The notes beneath the pieces were generated by a model that saw only the letters and a list, made by a program, of their open reading frames with translations, searched no databases and was not told where the DNA came from. A program made the translations under genes and the position numbers. A stretch of 42,680 nt of DNA from Alphaproteobacteria bacterium (GTDB taxonomy: Bacteria; Pseudomonadota; Alphaproteobacteria; Micavibrionales; UBA2020): NCBI GenBank assembly GCA_021413445.1, contig JAIOQI010000066.1, positions 1 to 42,680 on the forward strand, read 5' to 3'. Within the stretch, counting starts at the first letter, position 1. Every line of letters begins with the position of its first letter. Positions 14,995 to 22,687 of this stretch are shown one piece after another.

Positions 14995-17304
14995 TCAGCG
15001 GACAGCCCTCAGCCCTTCAGTTTGAGCCACTATAGCGGCGCGCATCGCCTTTGCCGCCCCCACCATGTTTTTCAGGCAGAGCCTGGTTTCTTCCCACTTG
15101 CGGGTTTTGAGGCCGCAGTCGGGGTTGACCCAGACCTGCTCCGGCTTCAGGACCGCGACCGCTTTTTTGAGCAGCGCTTCCATCTCTCCCTGCGGCACCA
15201 CCCGCGGCGAGTGGATGTCATAGACGCCGGGTCCGATCTCGTTCGGGTATTTGAAGCCGACGAAAGCATCCAGCAGTTCCATCTGCGAGCGCGACGTCTC
15301 GATGGAGATCACGTCGGCGTCCAGTTCGGCGACCGCCTCGATGATGTCGTTGAATTCCGCATAGCACATATGGGTGTGGATCTGCGTCTCGTCCCTGACG
15401 CCCGCCGCGCTCAGGCGGAAAGCATCCACCGCCCAGCGGAGATAGGATTGCCAGTTCTTGCGGCGCAGCGGCAGGCCTTCGCGCACCGCCGGCTCGTCGA
15501 TCTGGATCACCTTGATGCCCGCCTTTTCGAGATCCAGCACCTCGTCGCGCAGCGCCAGGGCGAGCTGCTTGGCGGTTTCGGAACGCGGCTGGTCGTCGCG
15601 CACGAAAGACCATTGCAGGATCGTCACCGGCCCCGTCAGCATGCCCTTCATAGGTTTTTTGGTCAGCGACTGCGCATAGACCGACCATTCCACTGTCATC
15701 GGCTGCGGGCGCGAAATATCGCCGAAAATAATCGGCGGCTTCACGTAGCGGGAGCCGTAAGACTGCACCCAGCCGTATTTGGTGAAGGTATAGCCGTTCA
15801 TCTGCTCGCCGAAATATTCCACCATATCGTTGCGCTCGGCCTCGCCGTGCACAAAGACGTCGATGCCGGTCTCTTCCTGGAACTTGACGCACATCGCGAT
15901 TTCCTTCTTCAGGAAATCCTTGTACTGCGCCTCGTCGATCTTGCCGGCCTTGAAGTCGGCGCGGGCGTTGCGGATCTCGGTCGTCTGCGGGAAAGAGCCG
16001 ATGGTCGTGGTCGGGAACAGCGGCAGGTTCAGCGACTGGCGCTGCGCGGAGAGTCTTTGCGCAAACGGGTGCTTGCGGTTCAGCATTTCCGTCGCCACCT
16101 TTGCCGCGCGGGTTTTGACCGCCTGATCGTGAATGCGCGGCGAGGTTTTGCGGGAAGCCGCCGCCTTGTCGCTGGCGTCAAATACCGCTTTGACAGCGTC
16201 TTTCTGTCCGTTCGCAGCCTTTGTCAGCGCCGCCACCTCGGCCAGTTTCTGCTTGGAAAAAGCCATCCAGGATTTCAGCTCTGCATCCAGCGTTTTTTCG
16301 TTATCAAGATCAACAGGGGTATGCAGCAGTGAGCAGCTCGGTGCGACAAATATCTTATCCTTGCCGTGCGCCGCGACGGCTTTTTCGATCAGCGGCAATG
16401 CCGCCGACAAATCCGCGCGCCAGACATTGCGCCCGTCGATGACGCCGAGAGAAATCACCTGATCCTTGCGCGCGGCCTTGAGGGCGGCGTCCAGTTGCTG
16501 CGGGGCGCGTTTCAGGTCGATATGCACGCCGGCCACCGGCAGGCCGAACACCGCCTCCAGATTATCGCCCAGTTCATCAAAATAAGTGGCGATCAGCAGT
16601 TTCAGTTTCGGCGAGACTTTAGCCAGGCGCTCATAGCCGCGCTTCAGCGCGTCGCGGGAAGATTGCGGCTGGTCGAGCACGAAGCAAGGCTCATCCACCT
16701 GCACCCACTCCGCCCCCGCCGCTGCGAGTTTGCCGAGGATTTCCCCATAGACCGGCAGCAGGCTATCAAGCAGCGACAGCGCGTTGCCGCCGCCCTTCAT
16801 CTTGCCCAGCAGCAGGAAGGACACCGGGCCCAGCAATACCGGGCGGGTCTGGATGCCCAGTTTTTTGGCTTCCTCGAAATGGCGCAGCGCCTTGCTGCCC
16901 GCCAGCTTGAAGCTCATGCCCTGATGAAATTCAGGAACGATATAGTGATAGTTGGTGTCGAACCACTTTGTCATTTCCATCGCGCCGGTTTTGGCGTTGC
17001 CGCGCGCCATGGCGAAGAACGTGTCCAGATCGACCTCGCCTTGCTCATTCCAGCCGTATCTTTCAGGAACCGCGCCCACCGTCGTCGCCATATCCAGCAC
17101 ATGGTCGTAGTAGGTGAAATCATTGCTCGGGATATGGTCGATGCCGGCGTCTTTCTGCATCTTCCAGCTGATGCCGCGCAATTCCGCGCCGACTTTGAAA
17201 AGCTCTCCCTCCGTAATCTCTTTCGCCCAATAGCTTTCCAGGGCTTTTTTCAGTTCGCGTTTTGCGCCGATGCGGGGGAACCCCAGATTTGTTGCCAAGA
17301 CCAT
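14995..17304 (-). CDS. metE: Cobalamin-independent methionine synthase MetE
   Basis: Transfers the methyl group of 5-methyltetrahydropteroyl-tri-L-glutamate to homocysteine, making methionine. 769 aa, the usual length for the double-barrel enzyme. The N-terminus has the conserved LGFPRIGAKRELKKALESYW. The C-terminal barrel carries the zinc ligands: His and Cys in THMCYAEFNDI, Glu in VISIETSRSQMELL, and Cys in VNPDCGLKTRKWEE. Other family segments are TTTIGSFPQT and VHGEAERNDMVEYFGE. AAGGAG lies 8 nt before ATG 17304. It follows metF on the same strand after 28 nt, so the two are an operon supplying and using 5-methyl-THF. Confidence 0.97.
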   Translation of the reverse strand: MVLATNLGFPRIGAKRELKKALESYWAKEITEGELFKVGAELRGISWKMQKDAGIDHIPSNDFTYYDHVLDMATTVGAVPERYGWNEQGEVDLDTFFAMARGNAKTGAMEMTKWFDTNYHYIVPEFHQGMSFKLAGSKALRHFEEAKKLGIQTRPVLLGPVSFLLLGKMKGGGNALSLLDSLLPVYGEILGKLAAAGAEWVQVDEPCFVLDQPQSSRDALKRGYERLAKVSPKLKLLIATYFDELGDNLEAVFGLPVAGVHIDLKRAPQQLDAALKAARKDQVISLGVIDGRNVWRADLSAALPLIEKAVAAHGKDKIFVAPSCSLLHTPVDLDNEKTLDAELKSWMAFSKQKLAEVAALTKAANGQKDAVKAVFDASDKAAASRKTSPRIHDQAVKTRAAKVATEMLNRKHPFAQRLSAQRQSLNLPLFPTTTIGSFPQTTEIRNARADFKAGKIDEAQYKDFLKKEIAMCVKFQEETGIDVFVHGEAERNDMVEYFGEQMNGYTFTKYGWVQSYGSRYVKPPIIFGDISRPQPMTVEWSVYAQSLTKKPMKGMLTGPVTILQWSFVRDDQPRSETAKQLALALRDEVLDLEKAGIKVIQIDEPAVREGLPLRRKNWQSYLRWAVDAFRLSAAGVRDETQIHTHMCYAEFNDIIEAVAELDADVISIETSRSQMELLDAFVGFKYPNEIGPGVYDIHSPRVVPQGEMEALLKKAVAVLKPEQVWVNPDCGLKTRKWEETRLCLKNMVGAAKAMRAAIVAQTEGLRAVR

Positions 17305-17332
17305 ATGCTTTCTCCTTCTTTCCTAAAATAAA

Positions 17333-18226
17333 TTAAACGGCTTTTTTCAGTGGTGACGAGCGCATCCCCAGCATGTGGCAGATCGCCAATGCCAGCTCCG
17401 CGCGGTTGAGCGTATAAAAATGAAAATTCCTGATCCCGTTGGCGTATAAGACGCGGCACTGCTCCGCCGCGACCGTCGCCGCCACCAGCTCGCGCGTTTT
17501 CGGCTGGTCGTCAAGCGCCTCGAACAGCGTCTCCATCCACTCAGGGATATTGGTGCCGCATTTTGCGGCGAACTCGAGCGTCTTGTTGAAATTGGTGATC
17601 GGCAATATCCCCGGCACGATGGGGACATTGATGCCGGCGGCGACGGCACGGTCGCGGAAACCGAGGAATGCCTCCGGCTCCATGAAAAACTGGCTGATGA
17701 TGCGGTCCGCGCCGGCATCGACCTTCATTTTCAGGTAGGTGATGTCCATGCTGGCGCTCACCGCTTCCGGGTGCGTTTCAGGATAGCCCGCGACGCTGAT
17801 TTCAAACGGCGCGATTTTTTTCAAGCCTTCGACCAGGTCGGAGGCATAGGCATAGCCGCCCGGCGTCGGCACATAGCCCTTCTCCGTTCCCGGCAGGTCG
17901 CCGCGCAGCGCCACGATATGCCGGATGCCGGCGTCCCAGTATTCCTTCGCAATCTCGTCAATCTCTTCGCGGGTGGCGCCGATGCAGGTCAGGTGCGCCG
18001 CCGCCTTCAGTCCGGTTTTTTTCTGGATGCTGGTCACCACGTCGTGGGTGCGGGCGCGGGTCGTGCCGCCGGCGCCATAGGTCACGGAAACAAACGACGG
18101 GTTGAGCGGCGCCAGGACGCCGATCGAGTCCCACAGCAGTTCTTCCATCTTGGCGGTTTTCGGCGGAAAAAATTCGAAGCTGACCTCCAGGTCGCAGAGC
18201 CTGGGGGAGATGAAGGGTAGTGACAT
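17333..18226 (-). CDS. metF: 5,10-methylenetetrahydrofolate reductase MetF
   Basis: Flavoenzyme that reduces 5,10-methylene-THF to 5-methyl-THF, the methyl donor for MetE. Conserved family segments are visible: VSFEFFPPKTAKMEELLWDS near the N-terminus, VSVTYGAGGTTRART, HLTCIGATREEI, VALRGDLPG, and GADRIISQFFMEPEAFLGF with PIVPGILPI. I prefer ATG 18226 (MSLPFISPRL; GAGGG upstream), giving 297 aa; the frame is open to 18268, which lacks a ribosome site. It is divergent from hpd, sharing a 190-bp intergenic region with an inverted repeat at 18346-18375. No SAM riboswitch was recognised upstream. Confidence 0.95.
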   Translation of the reverse strand: MSLPFISPRLCDLEVSFEFFPPKTAKMEELLWDSIGVLAPLNPSFVSVTYGAGGTTRARTHDVVTSIQKKTGLKAAAHLTCIGATREEIDEIAKEYWDAGIRHIVALRGDLPGTEKGYVPTPGGYAYASDLVEGLKKIAPFEISVAGYPETHPEAVSASMDITYLKMKVDAGADRIISQFFMEPEAFLGFRDRAVAAGINVPIVPGILPITNFNKTLEFAAKCGTNIPEWMETLFEALDDQPKTRELVAATVAAEQCRVLYANGIRNFHFYTLNRAELALAICHMLGMRSSPLKKAV

Positions 18227-18345
18227 CCGCCCTCTGTCTTCTTGCTGCCACATGCTTTGAATTTCCATTCTTAAATTTCAGACCAGACATCATAGTCATT
18301 TATAGGTGAAAACCAAGCTAAAATGGCCGTTTTTTCAGAATCATC

Positions 18346-18375
18346 TGACGCTTGAAATCGGGGTGAAAAGCGTCA
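18346..18375. promoter_or_regulatory. Inverted repeat (candidate operator) between metF and hpd
   Basis: TGACGCTT at 18346-18353 and AAGCGTCA at 18368-18375 are perfect 8-bp inverted arms with a 14-base spacer, spanning 30 bases, as expected for a dimeric regulator covering three helical turns. It overlaps the candidate hpd promoter. Binding protein unknown. Confidence 0.5.
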
Positions 18376-18380
18376 ATACT
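18352..18380 (+). promoter_or_regulatory. Candidate promoter of the hpd operon
   Basis: TTGAAA at 18352-18357, 17-nt spacer, AATACT at 18375-18380. Both hexamers fall on the arms of the inverted repeat at 18346-18375, which suggests repression by promoter occlusion. The leader to ATG 18416 is about 30 nt. Confidence 0.45.
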
Positions 18381-18415
18381 GCTGGAGCCTAAACATATGC
18401 AGACAGGAGATAATA

Positions 18416-19474
18416 ATGGCTGATTTATTCGACAATCCAATGGGAACCGACGGTTTTGAGTTTGTCGAATACGCGCATCCCCAGCCGGAGCAGCTGGACG
18501 CGCTGTTCAAAAACCTCGGCTTCAAGAAAACCGCCACGCATAAGTCCAAGAAAGTGGCGCTTTACCAGCAGGGCGACATCAATTTTATCCTCAACGCCGA
18601 GCCGGACTCCCCCGCCATGAAATTCACGCAGGAGCATGGCCTGGGCGCCTGCGCCATGGCCTTCCGCGTCAGGGATGCGCAAAAAGCCTATGAGCTGGCC
18701 CTGGAAAAAGGCGCCAAACCCGTCAAGGTGCCCGTCGGGCAGGACGAACTGACCATCCCCGCCATCGAGGGCATCGGCGGCTCGGTGCTGTACTTTGTCG
18801 ATAAATACGGGCCGAAGGGCTCGATCTACGAGATCGACTTCAACTTCATCGATAAAAAACTGAATATGGGCGCCGGCCTCACCTACATCGACCACCTGAC
18901 CCATAACGTCAACCGCGGCAACATGAGCCAGTGGGCGGATTTCTATACCAAGCTGTTCAACTTCCGCGAGATCCGCTACTTCGACATCGAAGGCAAGCTG
19001 ACCGGCCTCAAGAGCAAGGCGATGACCAGCCCCTGCGGAAAAATCCGCATCCCGATCAACGAGTCCTCCGACGACAAATCGCAGATCGAGGAATTCCTCA
19101 AGCGCTATAACGGCGAAGGCATTCAGCACATCGCCCTCGGCACCAACGATATTTACAGCACCGTCGAAACCCTGCAAAAAACCGGCATTCACTTCCAGAC
19201 CACCTCCGCCACCTACTACAAAAACGTCAACCAGCGCGTGCCCGGCCACGGCGAGGATCTCGCCCTGATGCAAAAGATGAACATCCTGGTCGATGGCGCG
19301 CCGACCAAAGGCCAGGGCCTGCTGCTGCAAATCTTCACCACCGACGCGATCGGCCCGATTTTCTTCGAGATCATCCAGCGCAAGGGCAACGAAGGCTTCG
19401 GCGAAGGCAACTTCCAGGCGCTGTTTGAATCGCTGGAAGAAGACCAGATCCGCCGCGGCGTATTGAAGGCATAA
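18416..19474 (+). CDS. hpd: 4-hydroxyphenylpyruvate dioxygenase
   Basis: Non-haem Fe(II) enzyme converting 4-hydroxyphenylpyruvate to homogentisate, the second step of tyrosine degradation. 352 aa with two vicinal-oxygen-chelate domains. The three iron ligands can be placed: His in YIDHLTHNV, His in GIQHIALGT, and Glu in IFFEIIQRKG, with the C-terminal gating helix GFGEGNFQALFESLEEDQIR. ACAGGAGA lies upstream of ATG 18416. First gene of the three-gene operon hpd-hmgA-fahA, with 8 nt to hmgA. Confidence 0.97.
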   Translation: MADLFDNPMGTDGFEFVEYAHPQPEQLDALFKNLGFKKTATHKSKKVALYQQGDINFILNAEPDSPAMKFTQEHGLGACAMAFRVRDAQKAYELALEKGAKPVKVPVGQDELTIPAIEGIGGSVLYFVDKYGPKGSIYEIDFNFIDKKLNMGAGLTYIDHLTHNVNRGNMSQWADFYTKLFNFREIRYFDIEGKLTGLKSKAMTSPCGKIRIPINESSDDKSQIEEFLKRYNGEGIQHIALGTNDIYSTVETLQKTGIHFQTTSATYYKNVNQRVPGHGEDLALMQKMNILVDGAPTKGQGLLLQIFTTDAIGPIFFEIIQRKGNEGFGEGNFQALFESLEEDQIRRGVLKA

Positions 19475-19482
19475 GGCACATC

Positions 19483-20610
19483 ATGGCCAAACAATGGATC
19501 AGCTTCCCGCGCATTGAAGGCGAAGCCTCCCGTCAGGCCCATGCCGACGTTCCGCCCGGCACCTATGAGCGCGAAATGGGCAAGGAGGGCTTCTTCGGCC
19601 CCACCACGCATTTTTATCACGCCCACCCGCCGACCGGCTGGACCGGCTTCGAAGGCCCGCTGCGCCCTTACGCTTTTGACACCAACAAGATCGCGCACGA
19701 CGGCTCCTGCCCGTGGAAAGCCAAGCCGCTGCTGAAAAACGCCGCCACCACGATTTCCATGTGGACGACAAAAGAGAAGATGAAGCATCTCGTGCGCAAT
19801 TCGGACGGCGACCTGCTGCTGTTCGTCCACAACGGCGCGGGCGACCTCTACTGCGACTTCGGCCATTTGGAATACCGCGACGGCGACTATATCGTCCTGC
19901 CGCGCTCGACTATGTGGCGGCTGGAGCCTTCGGCGGAAACCACGCTGCTGATGATCGAAGCCACCAACGACAGCTACCGCCTGCCCGACAAGGGCATGAT
20001 GGGCGCGCACGCGCTGTTCGACCCGGCCATGCTGGATGTTCCCGCCATCAACGATAAATTCCGCGCCCAGCAGGGCGAAACCGAATGGAGCGTCCGGGTC
20101 AAGCGCCGCGACGAGATCTCCACCATCACCTACTCTTTCAATCCGCTGGATGCCAAGGGCTGGAAGGGCGACCTGCTGGCGGTGCGCATCAACTGGCGCG
20201 ACATCCGCCCGGTGATGAGCCACCGCTATCACCTGCCGCCCTCGGTGCATACGACCTTCGTCGCCAGCCGCTTCGTGGTCTGTACCTTCGCGCCTCGGCC
20301 CATCGAGAGCGATCCCGGCGCGCTGAAGGTGCCATTCTATCACAACAATGACGACTACGAGGAATTCCTGTTCTACCACCGCGGCAACTTTTTCAGCCGC
20401 GACAACATCGCCCCCGGCATGGCCACGCTGCACCCCTTCGGCTTCACCCACGGCCCGCACCCCAAAGCCTTCGCCAACCAGGAAGCCATGGCCGGAAAGA
20501 TCACCGACGAAGTCGCCGTGATGGTCGATACCCGCGACCCGCTCGACGTACTGCCGGACGCGCTGGCGGTGGAATGGGCGGGGTATGTGGATAGCTGGAA
20601 GAAAAAATAA
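19483..20610 (+). CDS. hmgA: Homogentisate 1,2-dioxygenase
   Basis: Opens the aromatic ring of homogentisate to maleylacetoacetate using Fe(II). 375 aa, at the short end for the family. The cupin-like C-terminal part contains the expected ligand region: YHNNDDYEEFLFYHRGNFF followed by LHPFGFTHGPHP, which hold His and Glu residues suited to iron binding. Also GDLYCDFGHLEYRDGDYIVL, a typical cupin strand pattern. ATG 19483 lies 8 nt after hpd; fahA begins 2 nt after its stop, so the operon is tightly coupled. Maleylacetoacetate isomerase, the usual next enzyme, is not next to it. Confidence 0.95.
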   Translation: MAKQWISFPRIEGEASRQAHADVPPGTYEREMGKEGFFGPTTHFYHAHPPTGWTGFEGPLRPYAFDTNKIAHDGSCPWKAKPLLKNAATTISMWTTKEKMKHLVRNSDGDLLLFVHNGAGDLYCDFGHLEYRDGDYIVLPRSTMWRLEPSAETTLLMIEATNDSYRLPDKGMMGAHALFDPAMLDVPAINDKFRAQQGETEWSVRVKRRDEISTITYSFNPLDAKGWKGDLLAVRINWRDIRPVMSHRYHLPPSVHTTFVASRFVVCTFAPRPIESDPGALKVPFYHNNDDYEEFLFYHRGNFFSRDNIAPGMATLHPFGFTHGPHPKAFANQEAMAGKITDEVAVMVDTRDPLDVLPDALAVEWAGYVDSWKKK

Positions 20611-20612
20611 CC

Positions 20613-21599
20613 ATGAAACTCGCATCACTCAAACACGGACGTGACGGAAAACTGATCATTGTCAGCCGCGACCTGACAAAAGCCGCTTCGGCAGAGCATA
20701 TCGCGCCGACGCTACAGGCGGCGCTGGATAACTGGGCGGCTGTCAGTCCTAAGCTGGAACAGCTCTCCAAAGACCTGCATAGCGGCAAAGCGCCGTCCTT
20801 CGCCTTCGACCCCGGCCAATGCGCCAGCCCCCTGCCCCGCGCCTATCAGTGGGCGGATGCCAGCTCCTACGTCAACCACGTCGAACTGGTGCGGAAGTCA
20901 CGCGGCGCGGACATGCCGGCCAGTTTCTGGACCGACCCGCTGATGTATCAGGGCGGCTCTGACACCTTCCTCGGCCCCCGCGAGGACATCCCGATGGAAA
21001 GCGAGGACTGGGGCATTGATTTCGAGGCCGAAGTCGCCATTATCACCGATGACGTGCCGATGGGGACGCCCGCCGCCGATGCCGGACAGCATATCCGGCT
21101 GCTGATGCTGGTGAACGACGTTTCTCTGCGCTATCTGGCGTCGCCGGAACTGGCCAAGGGTTTCGGCTTCTTTCAGGCCAAACCCTCCACCGCCTTTTCC
21201 CCCATCGCCGTGACGCCGGACGAGCTGGGCGCCGCCTGGGAGGACTGCAAGGTGCACCTGCCGGTGGTGACGCATTTCAACGGAAAACAATTCGGCTGCC
21301 CCGATGCCGGGGTGGATATGGCTTTCAACTTTGCGACACTTATCGCCCATGCAGCGAAAACCCGGGCGCTCTGCGCCGGCACCATCATCGGCTCCGGCAC
21401 GGTCTCCAACAAGGACAGGTCGAAAGGCTCTTCCTGCATCATCGAGCGGCGCATATTGGAAAAAATGGCAGACGGCGAGTCAAAGACGCCCTTCATGAAG
21501 TTCGGCGATAGCGTGAAAATAGAAATGCTGGGCGCAGACGGGCAGTCCGTTTTCGGCGCAATCGCGCAGACGGTCAGGCCGTACAAGTATCAGGCTTAA
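20613..21599 (+). CDS. fahA: Fumarylacetoacetate hydrolase family protein (fumarylacetoacetase)
   Basis: Expected to cleave fumarylacetoacetate to fumarate and acetoacetate, the last step of tyrosine catabolism. The 328-aa protein has the FAH fold signature: metal-binding acidic residues in DWGIDFEAEVAIITDDVP, the segment LMLVNDVSLRYL, and the C-terminal GTIIGSGTVSNKDRSKGSSC. Shorter than the eukaryotic enzyme and of the type found next to hmgA in many Proteobacteria. It starts 2 nt after the hmgA stop and is the last gene of the operon, converging on nusG with one base between the stops. Confidence 0.92.
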   Translation: MKLASLKHGRDGKLIIVSRDLTKAASAEHIAPTLQAALDNWAAVSPKLEQLSKDLHSGKAPSFAFDPGQCASPLPRAYQWADASSYVNHVELVRKSRGADMPASFWTDPLMYQGGSDTFLGPREDIPMESEDWGIDFEAEVAIITDDVPMGTPAADAGQHIRLLMLVNDVSLRYLASPELAKGFGFFQAKPSTAFSPIAVTPDELGAAWEDCKVHLPVVTHFNGKQFGCPDAGVDMAFNFATLIAHAAKTRALCAGTIIGSGTVSNKDRSKGSSCIIERRILEKMADGESKTPFMKFGDSVKIEMLGADGQSVFGAIAQTVRPYKYQA

Positions 21600-21600
21600 A

Positions 21601-22134
21601 TCAAACCTTCTCGACCTGCGAGAATTCGAGCTCGACCGGGGTGGAGCGGCCGAAGATCGAGACCAGCACCTTGAGGCGGCTGCGGTCTTCGTCGATTTCT
21701 TCGACCACGCCGTTGAAGGAGTTGAACGGGCCGTCGGAGACGCGCACCTGTTCGCCGATTTCGAAGGAAATGCCGGGACGCGGACGCTCGGCGCCTTCGG
21801 TCACCTGTTTCAGCAGGCGCTGCGCTTCGGTTTCGGTGATCGGCGATGGCTTGTTGCCGCCGCCGCCGAGGAAGCCGGTCACTTTCGGGGTGTTCTTGAC
21901 GAGGTGCCAGGCATCGTCGTTCATTTCCATTTTGACGAGGACATAGCCGGGGAAGAACTTGCGCTCGGCGTTGACTTTCTGGCCGCGGCGCACTTCGATC
22001 ACCTCTTCGGTCGGCACCAGCACTTCTTCGATATACTGGTCAAGGCCGCGCTTGGCTGCCGTCTCCTTGATGGAGGAAGCTACTTTTTTTTCAAATCCGG
22101 AATAAACGTGCAGTACATACCAACGCTTTGCCAT
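21601..22134 (-). CDS. nusG: Transcription termination/antitermination factor NusG
   Basis: NusG binds RNA polymerase and links it to Rho or to ribosomal protein S10. 177 aa: N-terminal NGN domain beginning MAKRWYVLHVYSGFEKKVA, with FPGYVLVKMEMNDDAWHLVK, and a C-terminal KOW domain (IGEQVRVSDGPFNSFNGVVE, then SIFGRSTPVELEFSQVEKV). Four bases separate it from secE. The usual next genes, rplK-rplA-rplJ-rplL, are absent: fahA converges on it instead. This break of a very conserved order is the notable point. Confidence 0.98.
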   Translation of the reverse strand: MAKRWYVLHVYSGFEKKVASSIKETAAKRGLDQYIEEVLVPTEEVIEVRRGQKVNAERKFFPGYVLVKMEMNDDAWHLVKNTPKVTGFLGGGGNKPSPITETEAQRLLKQVTEGAERPRPGISFEIGEQVRVSDGPFNSFNGVVEEIDEDRSRLKVLVSIFGRSTPVELEFSQVEKV

Positions 22135-22138
22135 TGTT

Positions 22139-22333
22139 TTAAGCCCCTAATTTAAGAATAAATTTAACGATCACCGAAATCAGCCCGTCCGCCAGCATCA
22201 GGACCATCGCCATGAAGAAGATCATGATAAAAACAACAATGGTCGTCGTCACGGTTTCCTTGCGGCTCGGCCAGGTCACCTTCATGGATTCCTGACGCGT
22301 CTCGCGGATAAACTGGGCCAGATTTTTTGACAT
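22139..22333 (-). CDS. secE: Preprotein translocase subunit SecE
   Basis: 64 aa with a cytoplasmic amphipathic segment (LAQFIRETRQESMKVTWPSR, the conserved SecE hinge with WPSR) and one transmembrane helix (about residues 30-56). This is the minimal single-helix SecE found in most bacteria. It stabilises SecY in the translocon. GGAAC lies upstream of ATG 22333. Co-transcribed with nusG and preceded by tRNA-Trp, the standard tRNA-Trp-secE-nusG order. Confidence 0.97.
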   Translation of the reverse strand: MSKNLAQFIRETRQESMKVTWPSRKETVTTTIVVFIMIFFMAMVLMLADGLISVIVKFILKLGA

Positions 22334-22364
22334 CGTTTTTATCGTTCCTTCTGTTTCACAAACC

Positions 22365-22407
22365 GCTGGCGTAAGCCAGCCGAAGCTCCAAAGGAGCGAA
22401 GGCTGGC
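22365..22407 (-). other. Pair of mutually exclusive hairpins between tRNA-Trp and secE
   Basis: On the minus-strand transcript GCCAGCC (22407-22401) can pair with GGCTGGC (22381-22375), closing an inner stem GCTCC/GGAGC (22397-22393 with 22389-22385). The same GCTGGC... segment (22380-22375) can instead pair with GCCAGC at 22370-22365 over a 4-nt loop. The first arm includes the tRNA discriminator base and encoded CCA (22407-22404), so formation of the first hairpin competes with mature tRNA end formation. No T tract follows, so it is not a simple terminator. Confidence 0.5.
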
Positions 22408-22479
22408 AGGAGCGGAGGGACTCGAACCCACAACATCCGGTTTTGGAGACCGGTACTCTACCAATTGAGCTACGCTCCT
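22404..22479 (-). tRNA. tRNA-Trp (anticodon CCA)
   Basis: 76 nt on the minus strand including the encoded 3' CCA. Acceptor stem AGGAGCG/CGCTCCT (7 bp), D arm TAGCTCAATTGGTAGAG, anticodon loop CTCCAAA with anticodon CCA, T arm with GTTCGAGTC, discriminator G. All four arms fold. Upstream of secE-nusG, its usual place, though tuf is not next to it. Confidence 0.97.
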
Positions 22480-22687
22480 CTACACCATTTTTCCCCTAGC
22501 AGCCCTCGTCTCCGGAAGCCGGATTCGCAAGTCTTAGTCTGAATTATGGGGAAATGATTATGTTCTTATAGCCGATGTCAAAGCAGAAATCCAGAGAAAA
22601 GTGTGGATTTTAGCTCTTTTTTAACCCTTTTGGCACAAACTACCCCATGTTAAACTCGCAATGGGCGCGGGTTATGAGGGGGAATGC

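Noticed and set aside
14965..16332. 455-residue open frame on the plus strand across metE
   Set aside because: Antisense to metE; Arg/His/Leu-rich shadow composition.
18227..18415. Possible SAM riboswitch upstream of metF
   Set aside because: I could not find the conserved core of SAM-II or other SAM riboswitch classes; only the simple inverted repeat at 18346-18375 is clear.
19216..20628. 470-residue open frame on the minus strand across hpd/hmgA
   Set aside because: Antisense to well-identified enzymes; no domain.
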